Shown: piece after piece, positions 1 to 10,325 of the stretch
How the letters are laid out: every line of letters begins with the position of its first letter
Position numbering within the stretch: the stretch's first letter is position 1
Virus record (IMG/VR): IMGVR_UViG_3300025141_016680
Coordinates: 1-64,000 of that record
Direction: 5' to 3' (one strand)
Origin: a virus
DNA length: 64,000 nucleotides
The notes under the pieces: generated by a model
What the model was told of the DNA's origin: nothing
The model's input: only the letters and a program-made list of their open reading frames with translations
Databases searched by the model: none
Position numbers and translations under genes: made by a program

Positions 1-2189
1 GTGGCTGTGTAGAAGTTCTGGAAGTATGTGAGGGGTATAGCAGCCTCGAGACCGAATATCAACTCATCCGTTGGTAGTAGAAGGTAGGGAGCTTTCTGCT
101 GGAGCGTACCGGTGGCCAGATCCTCGAATCCAATCTCGGAATTACTGGATTGAAAATTAGGGTGGAGGTTATATTTGAAAGGCCCACCAAAGGGTCTGCT
201 AGTACGAGGATCAGCCATTTGAATCGAGGTACCGGACATCTTCTGTATGGGGAGCTGGGGATCTGCCTGCTCGCTATCTGATGGGTAGAATCCGTAGGTG
301 TGATCACCAAATTGTGTCACAGCGACGGTGTCCTTACCACCGACAAGACTTCCTGACTCGTACAATCTCTGGGCTCTGAATGGTTTGCATGCTGTGCCGC
401 CAGGCCAGTAATTATAGAGCTCTGCATTTCCGTTGGCGACTTGGCTGTCTGTTCCATTTCCATCAGCTGTACCTTTCATCACGTATCCAGCTGAGGAATC
501 TGGACAGTAAAAATGTCCGTGAAAGGATGCACCCACAACGGCTGGCTGAATCTCGAGACGCACAGAGCCTGTATATGTTCCAGACACCATAAAATGAGCG
601 GGTGTCAGAGAGGTCGAACCTGTGCCAGCGAGGGGATCAACAATGAACTTGTGCTTAAATGCGGGACCATTCTGGGGCTCAAACTGATAAGATGCAGATG
701 CAAATGTTGGGGCTACTGTGGCATCCTCCTCACCGCCCCAGAATCTCTGGGGCGGTGTGGGAGATACTCCATCTGACGACTGTGCCTCGTCAAACTGTGG
801 CTTGGCATTGAGCACACCTGTGTTGTAGAACGTCATCACACCACTGCAGATGAGAAATCTCTGGCTACCGGAGATCTCAAGCGCACTGTCACGCCCACTA
901 TTTCTGTGTATGATGTCATCACTGTTATTGCCGCTGTATTTTCCTCCGGCAACGGGCTGTCGCTGTTGTCTGTAGATGAAGAACACATAATCCTGCTGCT
1001 GGACCATGTTTTCTGGGCAGAGACCACGCTGGTACACAGGGACAGAATTGTCCTGTGCAGCGCCATCAGGTATGCCATCAGATCCTACCGCGTGGGATGG
1101 CTGCTGGCTTCCTGTTCCGGCAACCTGACGCTGGGCAAAGACAGGAAGCTCCACTACGATCTTCTCAAGAAGGAACGGAGAGGATATGTAATCAGACAAC
1201 TTAAGACAGTGACTTGATGTTCCGTGATATCTCGTGTCAAATGGTGCCATTCCTGTTACTGTTGGGTATCCAGCTCGTCGGAAGTTTTGGCTGGGTATGT
1301 CCAGCCTAAGTGGATCCTCAGAACCCTGACCCTGTGTCGCCTGGCAGGGTGTAAATTGGAACGGGAAGTGTGTGGCACCGGAGACCATCTTGTTATTAGA
1401 CTCACCAGTGTTTCCCTGCGCATGCCATGCCCAGTCGTAGGGAATGTTGCTGCCCATTGCAGGATCGATATTGCCCGTGTCCTCCCAGCGCTTCTTAGCC
1501 CAGTTGTAATAGGCGAATCCAGTCATATCCCTGTTATAAAATTCGCTGCTTGAAGTGAGAAAAAGATCGCCGGCGGCTGTTACTGTGCCACCGGTCTTAG
1601 AGTGCTTCGATATTCTCGTAGCGTAGTGAGCAGCGGGGGCGTCATGGGTGATGTCAAATCTTATCTGTGTCTTGTCCTTCAGTGGACTTGAGAAACCTAA
1701 CATTTGATCCTGGGAGGTTCCAGTCAGGTAAAATGGGCTTCGATCTAAGTAGATTCGACTTTCGTCAAAGGGTGTTAGAGTCTCAGGAGCTGCACCACCG
1801 GGCATGATGCTCTGGGAGATGAGATTGGGAATGAAGGCGTTGTGCGCTGATGAGGATCCAAATGCGACAATTGTGCCTGTCAGGCCTTGTATTAGCTGGC
1901 TGCCGACAGGTAGCATATTAGGATAGAGAATGTTTCCTGTTAGCTCAGTCGTTGTCCCGGTTGGCTGGTATGACGCTCCAAAAATCGGTGTGTTTGAGTC
2001 ATTGAATGTGGATGACATGAATCCCATTCTGTCATGATCACCTGTTCTTCTGATCACTGGGTATGATCCCGTTCGGTCATCCTGGATTCTGATCTCTATC
2101 CTTGGAGGTATTGTTAGAAATCTACTTTGGGTTCCACTTATGATCGTGCTATTCGCGCCACGAGGTCCCGGGTTATTAACATCACTCAT
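1..2189 (-). CDS. Large putative virion structural protein, partial (C-terminus off left edge)
   Basis: An open frame runs without a stop from an ATG at 2189 to the window edge, about 729 codons, so the true length is unknown. The start overlaps the stop of the upstream gene as ATGA, the pattern seen throughout this genome. The protein begins MSDVNNPGPRG and is rich in Ser, Thr, Gly, Pro and Gln, with many aromatic beta-like stretches and no signal peptide or membrane segment. I do not recognise the family. Its position at the end of the baseplate gene series suggests a virion, baseplate or fibre-attachment component (inference). Base composition looks more GC-rich than most neighbours. Confidence 0.75.
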   Translation of the reverse strand, partial: MSDVNNPGPRGANSTIISGTQSRFLTIPPRIEIRIQDDRTGSYPVIRRTGDHDRMGFMSSTFNDSNTPIFGASYQPTGTTTELTGNILYPNMLPVGSQLIQGLTGTIVAFGSSSAHNAFIPNLISQSIMPGGAAPETLTPFDESRIYLDRSPFYLTGTSQDQMLGFSSPLKDKTQIRFDITHDAPAAHYATRISKHSKTGGTVTAAGDLFLTSSSEFYNRDMTGFAYYNWAKKRWEDTGNIDPAMGSNIPYDWAWHAQGNTGESNNKMVSGATHFPFQFTPCQATQGQGSEDPLRLDIPSQNFRRAGYPTVTGMAPFDTRYHGTSSHCLKLSDYISSPFLLEKIVVELPVFAQRQVAGTGSQQPSHAVGSDGIPDGAAQDNSVPVYQRGLCPENMVQQQDYVFFIYRQQRQPVAGGKYSGNNSDDIIHRNSGRDSALEISGSQRFLICSGVMTFYNTGVLNAKPQFDEAQSSDGVSPTPPQRFWGGEEDATVAPTFASASYQFEPQNGPAFKHKFIVDPLAGTGSTSLTPAHFMVSGTYTGSVRLEIQPAVVGASFHGHFYCPDSSAGYVMKGTADGNGTDSQVANGNAELYNYWPGGTACKPFRAQRLYESGSLVGGKDTVAVTQFGDHTYGFYPSDSEQADPQLPIQKMSGTSIQMADPRTSRPFGGPFKYNLHPNFQSSNSEIGFEDLATGTLQQKAPYLLLPTDELIFGLEAAIPLTYFQNFYTA

Positions 2190-3187
2190 CTCTTCAATCC
2201 TGCAAATGCTATTGAGTCAGTTCCCAGTATTGTTGAGCTGCCAGAATTTGCATCTAAATCAGACCCCTCTACCACTGCTGTCTCTCTAAAGATAAACCCA
2301 GATGTCGAAGACTTAAATCTCACACCAAGCGGACCTCGATCTCTAAAGCTGCCTGAGAGAGCCTGCATTATGACACTGGCGTCCGCTCCATTTCCAAGAG
2401 ATCCAGTGACCTCTTCTGGAGGATTCTGGAGTCCCATCCTTGGTGACTGGTCAAATGCATCGTCAAATGGCACCATCGCCACAGTGTGTGCAGATATGAT
2501 TCCCGGCTGAAACAGGTAGGCAAATGCTCCGTCAGAACCCGTCGGGGTGGGTATAGATCCAGTTGACATGCCCGGAATTCTTGGACCGTGTGAACCCTCT
2601 GATGACTCAAAAAATGCTGACATTGTCACAGGCTTGAATTCGATCTGCTGTGAAATTACTGTGGATTCCTTGAGTACATTCTGTGATGTCATCCCCTGGA
2701 GTGAAGCCCGGATCTCATGGGCAACAAAAGGTGCCTCTGAAGATGCATCAGAGAATGTTCCTCTTATGGCGAGAGGCTCAATTACACCGTCCATCTGACC
2801 TGGGTCGAGAAAGAAAGGTGTGCTTAGAACAACTGGATACTGCGCTGATGTGTCTCCTGCATTTATGTAATCCTTTGAATTGACAATGCCAATGATGTCA
2901 ATGTACGGTGACGTTGTTCCGTCCGGACCAGGATCCTCAAATAGCTTGGGCTGACCGTAAGTATGCTTTGGCATCTTGTGATCAAATCTTGTGCTTGCAT
3001 CACTGGGAAAATCACCGCCCATAATAATTGGACTAAGACTTTGTCTATAGTCACTAAAGCCCCTGACACTGATGCCCTGCCTAAACTGATTAACCTGATT
3101 TCCTAGTGAGCTGGAGGCAGGTGTGGCACGTGACACCACTCTGAAGATGTCATGCTTATCCCTATCATTAAACGGTACTATTGCCAC
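2186..3187 (-). CDS. Hypothetical structural protein, 333 aa
   Basis: The frame starts with GTG at 3187, 15 nt after the stop of the 1240-aa gene, and its TGA overlaps the ATG of the next gene. The ribosome binding site is weak. The sequence is Ser/Gly/Pro-rich with phrases such as SLGNGADASVIMQALSGS and ends in LKR. I see no enzyme motif, membrane segment or signal peptide. Its place between the LamG baseplate protein and the large unrecognised structural protein suggests a virion component. Like the gene below it, it looks richer in GC than the baseplate core genes. Confidence 0.65.
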   Translation of the reverse strand: MAIVPFNDRDKHDIFRVVSRATPASSSLGNQVNQFRQGISVRGFSDYRQSLSPIIMGGDFPSDASTRFDHKMPKHTYGQPKLFEDPGPDGTTSPYIDIIGIVNSKDYINAGDTSAQYPVVLSTPFFLDPGQMDGVIEPLAIRGTFSDASSEAPFVAHEIRASLQGMTSQNVLKESTVISQQIEFKPVTMSAFFESSEGSHGPRIPGMSTGSIPTPTGSDGAFAYLFQPGIISAHTVAMVPFDDAFDQSPRMGLQNPPEEVTGSLGNGADASVIMQALSGSFRDRGPLGVRFKSSTSGFIFRETAVVEGSDLDANSGSSTILGTDSIAFAGLKR

Positions 3188-3201
3188 ACAAAACTCACAA
3201 T

Positions 3202-6200
3202 CTAGTTAGAATTCAGATCCCCTGATATCTCAATGATCCTCGCTCCCTTAACATCAATGTCTCTCTCAAACCCCTGAAGGTATATGTCATCAAATAAATA
3301 TCTAAACCTGTTTCTTTCAAGCACATGTGATTCGATCACAAAATTAACTCCAAGAAAATTTGTCTTTCTGGGAATTAGCTGCTCAATCAGAACAGAAAAA
3401 GATGAATCAAACCACTTAAAAAAGTCAAAGTATGATGCGATGTCAAGCTTCCTGGTCAGCCTGTTGAAATAAATGTCACTTAGATGCTCTAAATCTGGAT
3501 AGAAATCATCAAATAACAGATTTGGAGAACCGAGAGCTGAATCGAAAAAATCAAGAGATGAGAACATATTCATAATATCCTCGTCGAGAGATCTGATCGC
3601 AGAAAAATCTATACTAAATCTATTATCGTCATCAGGCTTCTCACTTGGTTGTATTTCATACATGGGAGCAGGAACCGCATATGCGCTCTCGTCCACCAGA
3701 TCTTGATCCTGAAAACTTCTTATTCTCACCTTTTGATCAGACTGTGCAATATCAAACTTTGGTGATAGAATACTATAGTTAAATGTCTCCGGGCGGACCA
3801 CACTCTTGCTTATCTCAAATCCACTTCCGCTAAAGAATAAATCATTCTGTGAGAAATCATGCAATACAATATTTCCCTTTGTATTTGATCCGGTGATGGC
3901 TTGATCTGTTGAAACATCAAGTCTTAACCGCTCGAATGCACCCGTTGGGGCTGTCACAAAGTTAAAGTTCGCCCTTGGATCATTAACACCTAAGGATTTA
4001 AAGTTTCTTGCGTGCTCTCTAAATTCTGCACCTGAAAGCCCTTTTGAATAAAACTTTATGTGGCCCATCTTTCCATTAAATTCTGTGTGGAGATTTTGTA
4101 TGTCATATTTTCCACTTTTGTCATCTGTTCCTGAGTTTAAGCAGTAGCTATTTGACGGGCTCGGTGTTATTGACTGTGATCCTATCACAAGAAATGGCCC
4201 AGATCTGTTGAATGAATTTGCTATTGCACCTGTTGCCTGGAAGAGATTACCAAGAGGAGATCCATTCGATGCCTCCTGGAATAGAGACGATGTGCTAAAG
4301 ATCTCAGCAATCCCCCCATACGACTGTCGTGCACATCTCAAAAAATATGAAGATGAGGACGGTAAGCCAATCTCATCACACCTATTTCTCCCAAATGAGA
4401 GATACCATTTATTGCCATCAAATATGTTAACACCCGTGAGAGACAGCTCAAGATGTGGCTCACTAGTTGTTTGAATTGAAGGCTTGACAAATAGCTTGAT
4501 CTCTGATCCGCTCGATGTGACACTGTTCTGTGCACCAGATAAAATTATCACATTTGCCAGAACCAGTCCTGAGCCTGCAGCTGGTGTTGATGTTCCTGTT
4601 GTGTGAATTCTGACTAAGCTTTGTGTTAAGGGATATCCGCCTCCCTGACTTGGGAACTTATAAATGCCCTCATAGGTAAAGGATCCCGATGTAAAGAATC
4701 CGTCACCGTGATCAGTAGAAATTCCGTGGATAAGCTTGCCCGTAGCAGACCTTCCATATCCTGAAGCCTTGTTTACCATTGTGCCCTTTGGCGCAGGGAA
4801 TCCTGATTCAAGTCTTGATGATGAAAGAAATTGTGATATTACATGCGGTGTTGCGAAGCTTCCAGAGCTAAGATAGCCGAAGCCTCTATGACTAGATGTA
4901 AGTGTCAGAGGGTTGTGCCCAAAGCTTCCGGAGAAATCTAGCATGGTTGAAACTTCAGATCTTTTTTGTCTCAAGTCCTGCAGAGTTCTTCTTGATGGTC
5001 CGCCATACTCTCTTATAGTAAATAAGCTATCAACATTTATGCCAGCTGCTGCCATTAAGCTTCGAATACTGTGTATAGTTCCCTTTGACTGTCTAGACTC
5101 CTTAAGATTAATTAGAATTCTCTTCCAGATCTGATTCTGAACATGTTGCAAAGAATTATCAGATAAGCTCTCTAAATTCTTAATATTTTCTCCACGAAGA
5201 AATTGTCCTAATGATGCATTTGAGTATAGAGAAGGTAAGCTAAAGCCATAGTATTTTGCAACAAACGGCAATAGTTTTTCAGCAACAGCTTCATCATCAT
5301 CATAGTCAACGTGTATGACCTTTGAAAAATGATCAATTGTTATTTTTAGCTCATCAAAAAACTTGGCCCATATTAACAAAAAAGCTGTTAATAGCTGTGA
5401 AGAGCCTATCTCTCCAGACCCAGGTATAGAATTTGCTGTAAATGGTTGCCCTAGCTGTCCATCGGGGCCGCCGGCGGGCTCTGATGCTCTCTCAAGCCCT
5501 TCATCGATCTGTCCTTCGATCAGATAGTGAACAGGGAGGAGTCTAGTAATAAGATTTGGATTCTCTCTATCATAATTGCTCGCAGTTGATAATAAAGTCG
5601 AATTAAGATTTGCTACCTTGGAAAATCCCGGAAATAAAATGGGTGATAAAGACTTGTCCTCAGCTGTCATTGGAACTGGCAGTGATCCAGTCAGTCGCAT
5701 GCTAGATGTAAAATTCGAAATCGGAGTGTGGAGAGAGTAACCCGAACTGTCAAGAACAACATCTCTTGCACCATATGAACCCGTATAAAATGGCTCATTA
5801 AATCTGAAATACAGCTTTAGTGGTTTTTGAGCAAAGATATTTCTAAGTCTTTCTGACCTCTGATTCTCTGGTCTTCGAACATTGTGAAAAAACCTAAACT
5901 CATCTAGAGCACCTGATAGTGTTTGTGTAGGTACAAAATAATCCTTCTCTGCCCCAGGTAATATGGACTTATCAACTGTTATTGAGGTGCCGGAGCCAAT
6001 CAGAAAATTCTGGTCACTTATAGATATCGGACCCATGAACCCAACGTTTGTAGAACTTGCAACAAGCGTCTGGCTGAGAAACAGCTTTATCTTTCCTACA
6101 CTGCCTCGCCTATCATATACAGCACAAATATGATTCCACCTTCCCTTATCAATTGATGCACTAGTTGCTAGCTTGACAGTACCTGAGGTCACAGCAAATA

Positions 6201-6924
6201 TCAAATCAACAGTGTTAGCTTGCGAAGCTGTGGTAGGATGAGATGTACCAGAAAGGTTAGATGCAGACAGTGCTAAGACAAAGCCAAAGCTAGAAGTGGT
6301 ACTCAAAGAGGTCGGATGAGGTGTGGAGCTTGAAACATGCTGACAGATCACTTGATTTCCACTTCCCGTCATAGCAGAAAAAAGATGTGTCTCTATTGAA
6401 AATGAACTATCTCCCACACTTAAAACAGACTCACCTGTATTCAATCTTGAAAAGCTTGGAAATCTAACTCCAGCTGCATCTACGACCTCCATGAAGGTTC
6501 CGTGGGTACCCTGGGGATCATGGCTAGATCCTGAAAACATTAGAAATCCGACATTCTTTGGAAATCTATCAAAGACATGTTTTTCAAATCCGGTTAGCGA
6601 ATCCTGGAATTGCTCTAGCTCTTTTCTAGTTCCATCAAAGGGAAATTCGTTTATTATTCGATCAAATGCAATATTGACCTTTGATTCAGCAGAATTAAAA
6701 AATGTGTGATTTTCAAATTTTGTGTAATCTAGAGGAATCTCTTGAGTCGACCTTATTCCTGCCCCTGGCGAATCGAATCTAAATGACCCAGTACTAAGAA
6801 TGTTTGTATCTCTTACTGAAGACAAAGATATCTCAGGTGAATTACTTGGCGTCGCAGTTCGTCGACTAACAGAGGGTTCAAAAAGCTTTGGACCCGGATT
6901 CAAACTTAGATTTCTCTTCGGCAT
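3202..6924 (-). CDS. Large baseplate/tail protein with LamG-like domain (1240 aa)
   Basis: Residues about 175-350 form a concanavalin/laminin-G-like (LamG) domain, shown by WNHICAVYDRRG followed by KIKLFLSQTLVASS and the closing LDEFRFFHNVR. A second, weaker lectin-like stretch lies near 740-990 (KMGHIKFYSKGLSGAEFREH). The part between (about 460-640) is alpha-helical and includes KGTIHSIRSLMAAAGI, of the kind found in tail-protein-I-like and baseplate wedge proteins of marine myoviruses. It follows the gp6-like gene, so a peripheral wedge protein that binds glycans or carries fibres is the best guess. The exact T4 equivalent (gp7, gp8 or gp10) cannot be decided from sequence. Confidence 0.7.
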   Translation of the reverse strand: MPKRNLSLNPGPKLFEPSVSRRTATPSNSPEISLSSVRDTNILSTGSFRFDSPGAGIRSTQEIPLDYTKFENHTFFNSAESKVNIAFDRIINEFPFDGTRKELEQFQDSLTGFEKHVFDRFPKNVGFLMFSGSSHDPQGTHGTFMEVVDAAGVRFPSFSRLNTGESVLSVGDSSFSIETHLFSAMTGSGNQVICQHVSSSTPHPTSLSTTSSFGFVLALSASNLSGTSHPTTASQANTVDLIFAVTSGTVKLATSASIDKGRWNHICAVYDRRGSVGKIKLFLSQTLVASSTNVGFMGPISISDQNFLIGSGTSITVDKSILPGAEKDYFVPTQTLSGALDEFRFFHNVRRPENQRSERLRNIFAQKPLKLYFRFNEPFYTGSYGARDVVLDSSGYSLHTPISNFTSSMRLTGSLPVPMTAEDKSLSPILFPGFSKVANLNSTLLSTASNYDRENPNLITRLLPVHYLIEGQIDEGLERASEPAGGPDGQLGQPFTANSIPGSGEIGSSQLLTAFLLIWAKFFDELKITIDHFSKVIHVDYDDDEAVAEKLLPFVAKYYGFSLPSLYSNASLGQFLRGENIKNLESLSDNSLQHVQNQIWKRILINLKESRQSKGTIHSIRSLMAAAGINVDSLFTIREYGGPSRRTLQDLRQKRSEVSTMLDFSGSFGHNPLTLTSSHRGFGYLSSGSFATPHVISQFLSSSRLESGFPAPKGTMVNKASGYGRSATGKLIHGISTDHGDGFFTSGSFTYEGIYKFPSQGGGYPLTQSLVRIHTTGTSTPAAGSGLVLANVIILSGAQNSVTSSGSEIKLFVKPSIQTTSEPHLELSLTGVNIFDGNKWYLSFGRNRCDEIGLPSSSSYFLRCARQSYGGIAEIFSTSSLFQEASNGSPLGNLFQATGAIANSFNRSGPFLVIGSQSITPSPSNSYCLNSGTDDKSGKYDIQNLHTEFNGKMGHIKFYSKGLSGAEFREHARNFKSLGVNDPRANFNFVTAPTGAFERLRLDVSTDQAITGSNTKGNIVLHDFSQNDLFFSGSGFEISKSVVRPETFNYSILSPKFDIAQSDQKVRIRSFQDQDLVDESAYAVPAPMYEIQPSEKPDDDNRFSIDFSAIRSLDEDIMNMFSSLDFFDSALGSPNLLFDDFYPDLEHLSDIYFNRLTRKLDIASYFDFFKWFDSSFSVLIEQLIPRKTNFLGVNFVIESHVLERNRFRYLFDDIYLQGFERDIDVKGARIIEISGDLNSN

Positions 6925-6929
6925 CTAGC

Positions 6930-8459
6930 TTACTCGACCTTAAACTTACTCGCAACATCTGAGAATACGTGGTCAAAACCTAGATCTTTGATAAGGAATT
7001 CAAAAACATATGTCCGACCTGCTTCTAGACTGCTCATAAAGAATTCAAAGTACATTCCCTCTGAGTCTGTTGACAATAGCGTCCCATTTTTAGTTGTATC
7101 GAAGGGTATTATGGTCTCTTTTGATTCAAAATCTCTCACTCGATAATGCATTCTCGTGAAGATTTCACTTACTGCTTCTATTGGTGTTTTCCTTACAACA
7201 AGATCATTATCTATATTTTCAACAAAGACACGCAATTTTACCCTTTCATCGCTTCGATAGCTATTGCGAAGATTGGTCACATTAACGAATAGTCTACCAG
7301 GAGAATTAACAAACGCACTTCTTTGAACGGAGTTTACAACCAGCGTTCCGGTCAAAAATCCAACTGTCTTATCTTGTGAGCTCCAGATCTCAGTAAAGGA
7401 AGCAGATCCAGCATTTATAATCTGATTTCTTAGTGTTCCTGACTCAAATTCTGAAATTGCGAACGTTGCAGAATAAACACCGCTAACAAAATTATTTCCT
7501 ATCTTGTGCTGTGATCCTGAGTATGCTCGTGAAAAGAATGTTGCGCTTCCTGAGCTTCCTGATGTCAATGTGACAATGACACTATTCGATCCTGTTATCT
7601 GTGTTGCTTGTGCTCCAGATAGTAAATTAGCTATTCTTCCCCTGTGAAAATTATTGAGAAAAAGTGAACCTGTCAAATCAAAAAAGAAGCTCCTATGATG
7701 GTCCTGGATGGTGTCGTCATATTGAATTACCATCTTGGGCCTGATTCTTGTATTTGACGAGTGTCTTGACGCAAACCTCTTTACAAATCTTGTATAGTGA
7801 TCTGTCTCTTGAGTCCCAGAAAACGATATCCTAAATCCATGATCTGGTATGTCACCGGCCAGTGTTCCAGACACCAGTGTTGTTACATCTATCTCTAAAT
7901 TCTCTGTTCCTACATCAAAGGACTGTATTTTGAACAGATTTACTACGGCACTGCCCAGACTGCCGCTCTCAATAATATCGATATCGCTCGATCCAAGCTT
8001 GCCAGGCTTGTCAGCTCCTGATAAGAACCATGTTTGTGCCTTCCCTGATGATATGGATGATGTAAGATAATTACAGGCATCTATATCTTCAAATGTGGCT
8101 ACATCTCGGCCAATTCCCTCATCAAATGACCGAGAAAGAGGAAATACAATAATCTTAAAATTTGAGGGTGTTGTCTGGCCCCCATAAACGTCATGCAATT
8201 TGAGCATTGCGTTAAATGAAGGATGTGATATATCAAGATCTGAGCCTGTTAACTGCTTAAGCGGGCTGAGATCAAACTTGATTAATATTCTTGAGATTTC
8301 AGTCGGTGCTGCTGTTCCAGAAATTATTGACTCATCATATAGCTTAAAGAGATCTAAGGTTCCCGCACGACCAACATTCGCATCTGTGGCGCGAAAAGCA
8401 CCATTAATAATTTTATTTGTGATGTATGTATCACTGCTTGCTGAGAGTATTCTATACAT
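6930..8459 (-). CDS. DNRLRE/CBM-like beta-sandwich tail protein (509 aa)
   Basis: The N-terminus has the pattern of DNRLRE-type domains: SSDTYITNK, then ANVGRAGTLDLFKLYD, then ISRILIKFDLSPL, where a small Thr/Asn-rich strand is followed by a conserved R-x-L-x-K-F-D-L-S. The next 200 residues continue as beta-rich segments and end with ARTYVFEFLIKDLG-type extracellular strands. No enzymatic motif is seen. The stop lies 5 nt before the start of the LamG gene, so the two are transcribed together. It is probably a baseplate-periphery or fibre-connector protein; the family name is a motif-based suggestion. Confidence 0.6.
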   Translation of the reverse strand: MYRILSASSDTYITNKIINGAFRATDANVGRAGTLDLFKLYDESIISGTAAPTEISRILIKFDLSPLKQLTGSDLDISHPSFNAMLKLHDVYGGQTTPSNFKIIVFPLSRSFDEGIGRDVATFEDIDACNYLTSSISSGKAQTWFLSGADKPGKLGSSDIDIIESGSLGSAVVNLFKIQSFDVGTENLEIDVTTLVSGTLAGDIPDHGFRISFSGTQETDHYTRFVKRFASRHSSNTRIRPKMVIQYDDTIQDHHRSFFFDLTGSLFLNNFHRGRIANLLSGAQATQITGSNSVIVTLTSGSSGSATFFSRAYSGSQHKIGNNFVSGVYSATFAISEFESGTLRNQIINAGSASFTEIWSSQDKTVGFLTGTLVVNSVQRSAFVNSPGRLFVNVTNLRNSYRSDERVKLRVFVENIDNDLVVRKTPIEAVSEIFTRMHYRVRDFESKETIIPFDTTKNGTLLSTDSEGMYFEFFMSSLEAGRTYVFEFLIKDLGFDHVFSDVASKFKVE

Positions 8460-8466
8460 CTTTCAC

Positions 8467-10320
8467 CTAGACTGCTTTTCCAATTATATCATCACTGGGG
8501 AATCTCATCTCAAAAATTCCCCCAGCTGGCGGAACAATAATTCCTCTTGAAGTGGCTTCTGCAATATTTATCGTTTGTGGACTATATGATCGACCACTAA
8601 CAGTTCCTGCTAAACTGAATATCTGGATTCCCACCTGTGAAATAACACCGTCAGTATTCAAAATAAGATTTACTAAATCTGATATCACTATGGGTTGATC
8701 GATTTGAAAATTTGTCACATCCATGTATTTCTTAAGTGAAGTATTAACTCTTTGGACGGTTGACTCTTTGCTAGATGATGGGTCAACTACGATGCTGTAC
8801 CTAATGCCGATATTTATTACACTTGCATCGATGATATCAATTGCATCTGAGATCAACCTGAATTCATTTAGATAGGTTCTTAAGTTTTTCTTTAGTGTGT
8901 CAGGTGAGACCACTAGCTGTCCACTAGTATTTCTACTTATGATTGCCATAGTTGTCGCAAGCGGATTATTTCTATTTTGAATAATTCCCAGTCTGAAGAC
9001 ACGTCCAAAATTAGAGGGCATTGTATACACACGAGCGATTAGATCTTGCTTTGTTACAATTCTTGACTGTGAGTTTCTAAAGGCAAGAGCAGTCGACCTT
9101 AGCTCGTTCAGAGTTAATTCTGACTCTCCTCCAGCAGCTGGTGCTGTATTGTTCACAACAAGCGATGCTCTAACAGCAGAAACAACAGAAGAGGGTGTTC
9201 CACTGCTAAATTTATTTAAAAGATTAGAGATTTGAGTAATTGAACCAATCCCTACATTGTGAGAGATGCCACCGCCTGCCCTGTATCTAACAGTTATTGT
9301 TGTACTTCTAGGAGAAATTCCCATTGTTCTTGCGCCAAGAAGAGAGTTAGGATCAAGTGTAAATCGACTTAGAGACTTCTTTTGACCAAAAAGTGGTAAT
9401 GACACCTCACTGGGATCTGGAATAATATCATCATCAAGAGACGCACCATCGCCAGATCCAAATCTTATTGTTGTCAATCCAGTCGATCTATCTGTCGTAG
9501 AAATAAATCTATACGGTGCGGGTAGTATCTCAAGATTATCAGAAACAAGGTCATTATCAGCGCTGTCATTTCGAACCCTGGTAAATACTGTGTCCTGTGT
9601 TAGGGCTTCCACCTCATAGTATTCATTTCCCTCTGTGTCTATAACAGATACAATGTCTGAAACATTCTCTGATGATAGAGTAATTGTTCTGAAGGGTTTT
9701 AAATCGGCCCCGATTGAAAAGTTTTCCTCAATTGTCTTTCCTGATGTGCAAAGACCTGTCATTTTTAACTTAAATTTTGATGGTTGATTATTATTATTTG
9801 TTTCATCAACTATCACACTAGCCAGCAGGCTACCTGCGGCGTTTCTTTTGTCAAAATCAAGATTTTCTGTGAGCTCAAACGTTATTCCTGTGTTTGAAGA
9901 CAGAAGAGTTCCTGCAGAAATAATCGGAAGGTGTGATGAAATTGGTACCCTAGTATTGTTTAGCGTCTCTGCATCCACGACAATAGAAAACTCTACATCA
10001 ACAGTGGCCGGACTTGCACCCATTATCTTGACACCTGCTGCTCTAACAAGCCTTTCTACATTTTTATCTTCAACAGCTGTCTCAATATCGAGCTCATTAA
10101 ATTGATGATCTAGATAGAATGACATGACATCTCCAACGTAAGCTGCCATCTCTAAAAATAGACCACCCATGCTGGCCTCAGAGAAATCCTGAATCTCTTC
10201 GGGAAAATACGTCCGTGCGTACGTTAGAAGTTCTGCACGAAAAGCTTCAAAATCCTTATTTAGAAAAGATCTTGGTCTCTGCTGCTTGAGTTTCTTCTTT
10301 ATATTTCTTGAATTTGCCAT
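8467..10320 (-). CDS. Baseplate wedge protein, gp6 / baseplate J-like
   Basis: This 617-aa protein has the layout of T4 gp6 and baseplate J proteins. The N-terminal helical part includes YVGDVMSFYLDHQFNELDIE and RLVRAAGVKI, the typical opening of the superfamily. The middle beta-rich part includes ITVRYRAGGG, and ALAFRNSQSRIVTKQDLIARVY lies near residue 420. In T4, gp6 forms the inner ring of the baseplate wedge. It is directly downstream of the gp25-like gene (5 nt gap), the same neighbour relation as in other contractile-tail loci. Confidence 0.88.
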   Translation of the reverse strand: MANSRNIKKKLKQQRPRSFLNKDFEAFRAELLTYARTYFPEEIQDFSEASMGGLFLEMAAYVGDVMSFYLDHQFNELDIETAVEDKNVERLVRAAGVKIMGASPATVDVEFSIVVDAETLNNTRVPISSHLPIISAGTLLSSNTGITFELTENLDFDKRNAAGSLLASVIVDETNNNNQPSKFKLKMTGLCTSGKTIEENFSIGADLKPFRTITLSSENVSDIVSVIDTEGNEYYEVEALTQDTVFTRVRNDSADNDLVSDNLEILPAPYRFISTTDRSTGLTTIRFGSGDGASLDDDIIPDPSEVSLPLFGQKKSLSRFTLDPNSLLGARTMGISPRSTTITVRYRAGGGISHNVGIGSITQISNLLNKFSSGTPSSVVSAVRASLVVNNTAPAAGGESELTLNELRSTALAFRNSQSRIVTKQDLIARVYTMPSNFGRVFRLGIIQNRNNPLATTMAIISRNTSGQLVVSPDTLKKNLRTYLNEFRLISDAIDIIDASVINIGIRYSIVVDPSSSKESTVQRVNTSLKKYMDVTNFQIDQPIVISDLVNLILNTDGVISQVGIQIFSLAGTVSGRSYSPQTINIAEATSRGIIVPPAGGIFEMRFPSDDIIGKAV

Positions 10321-10325
10321 TTTTG

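Noticed and set aside
2127-2510. Plus-strand open frame over the left structural genes
   Set aside because: It is a shadow of the minus-strand structural frames, without a ribosome binding site or family motifs.
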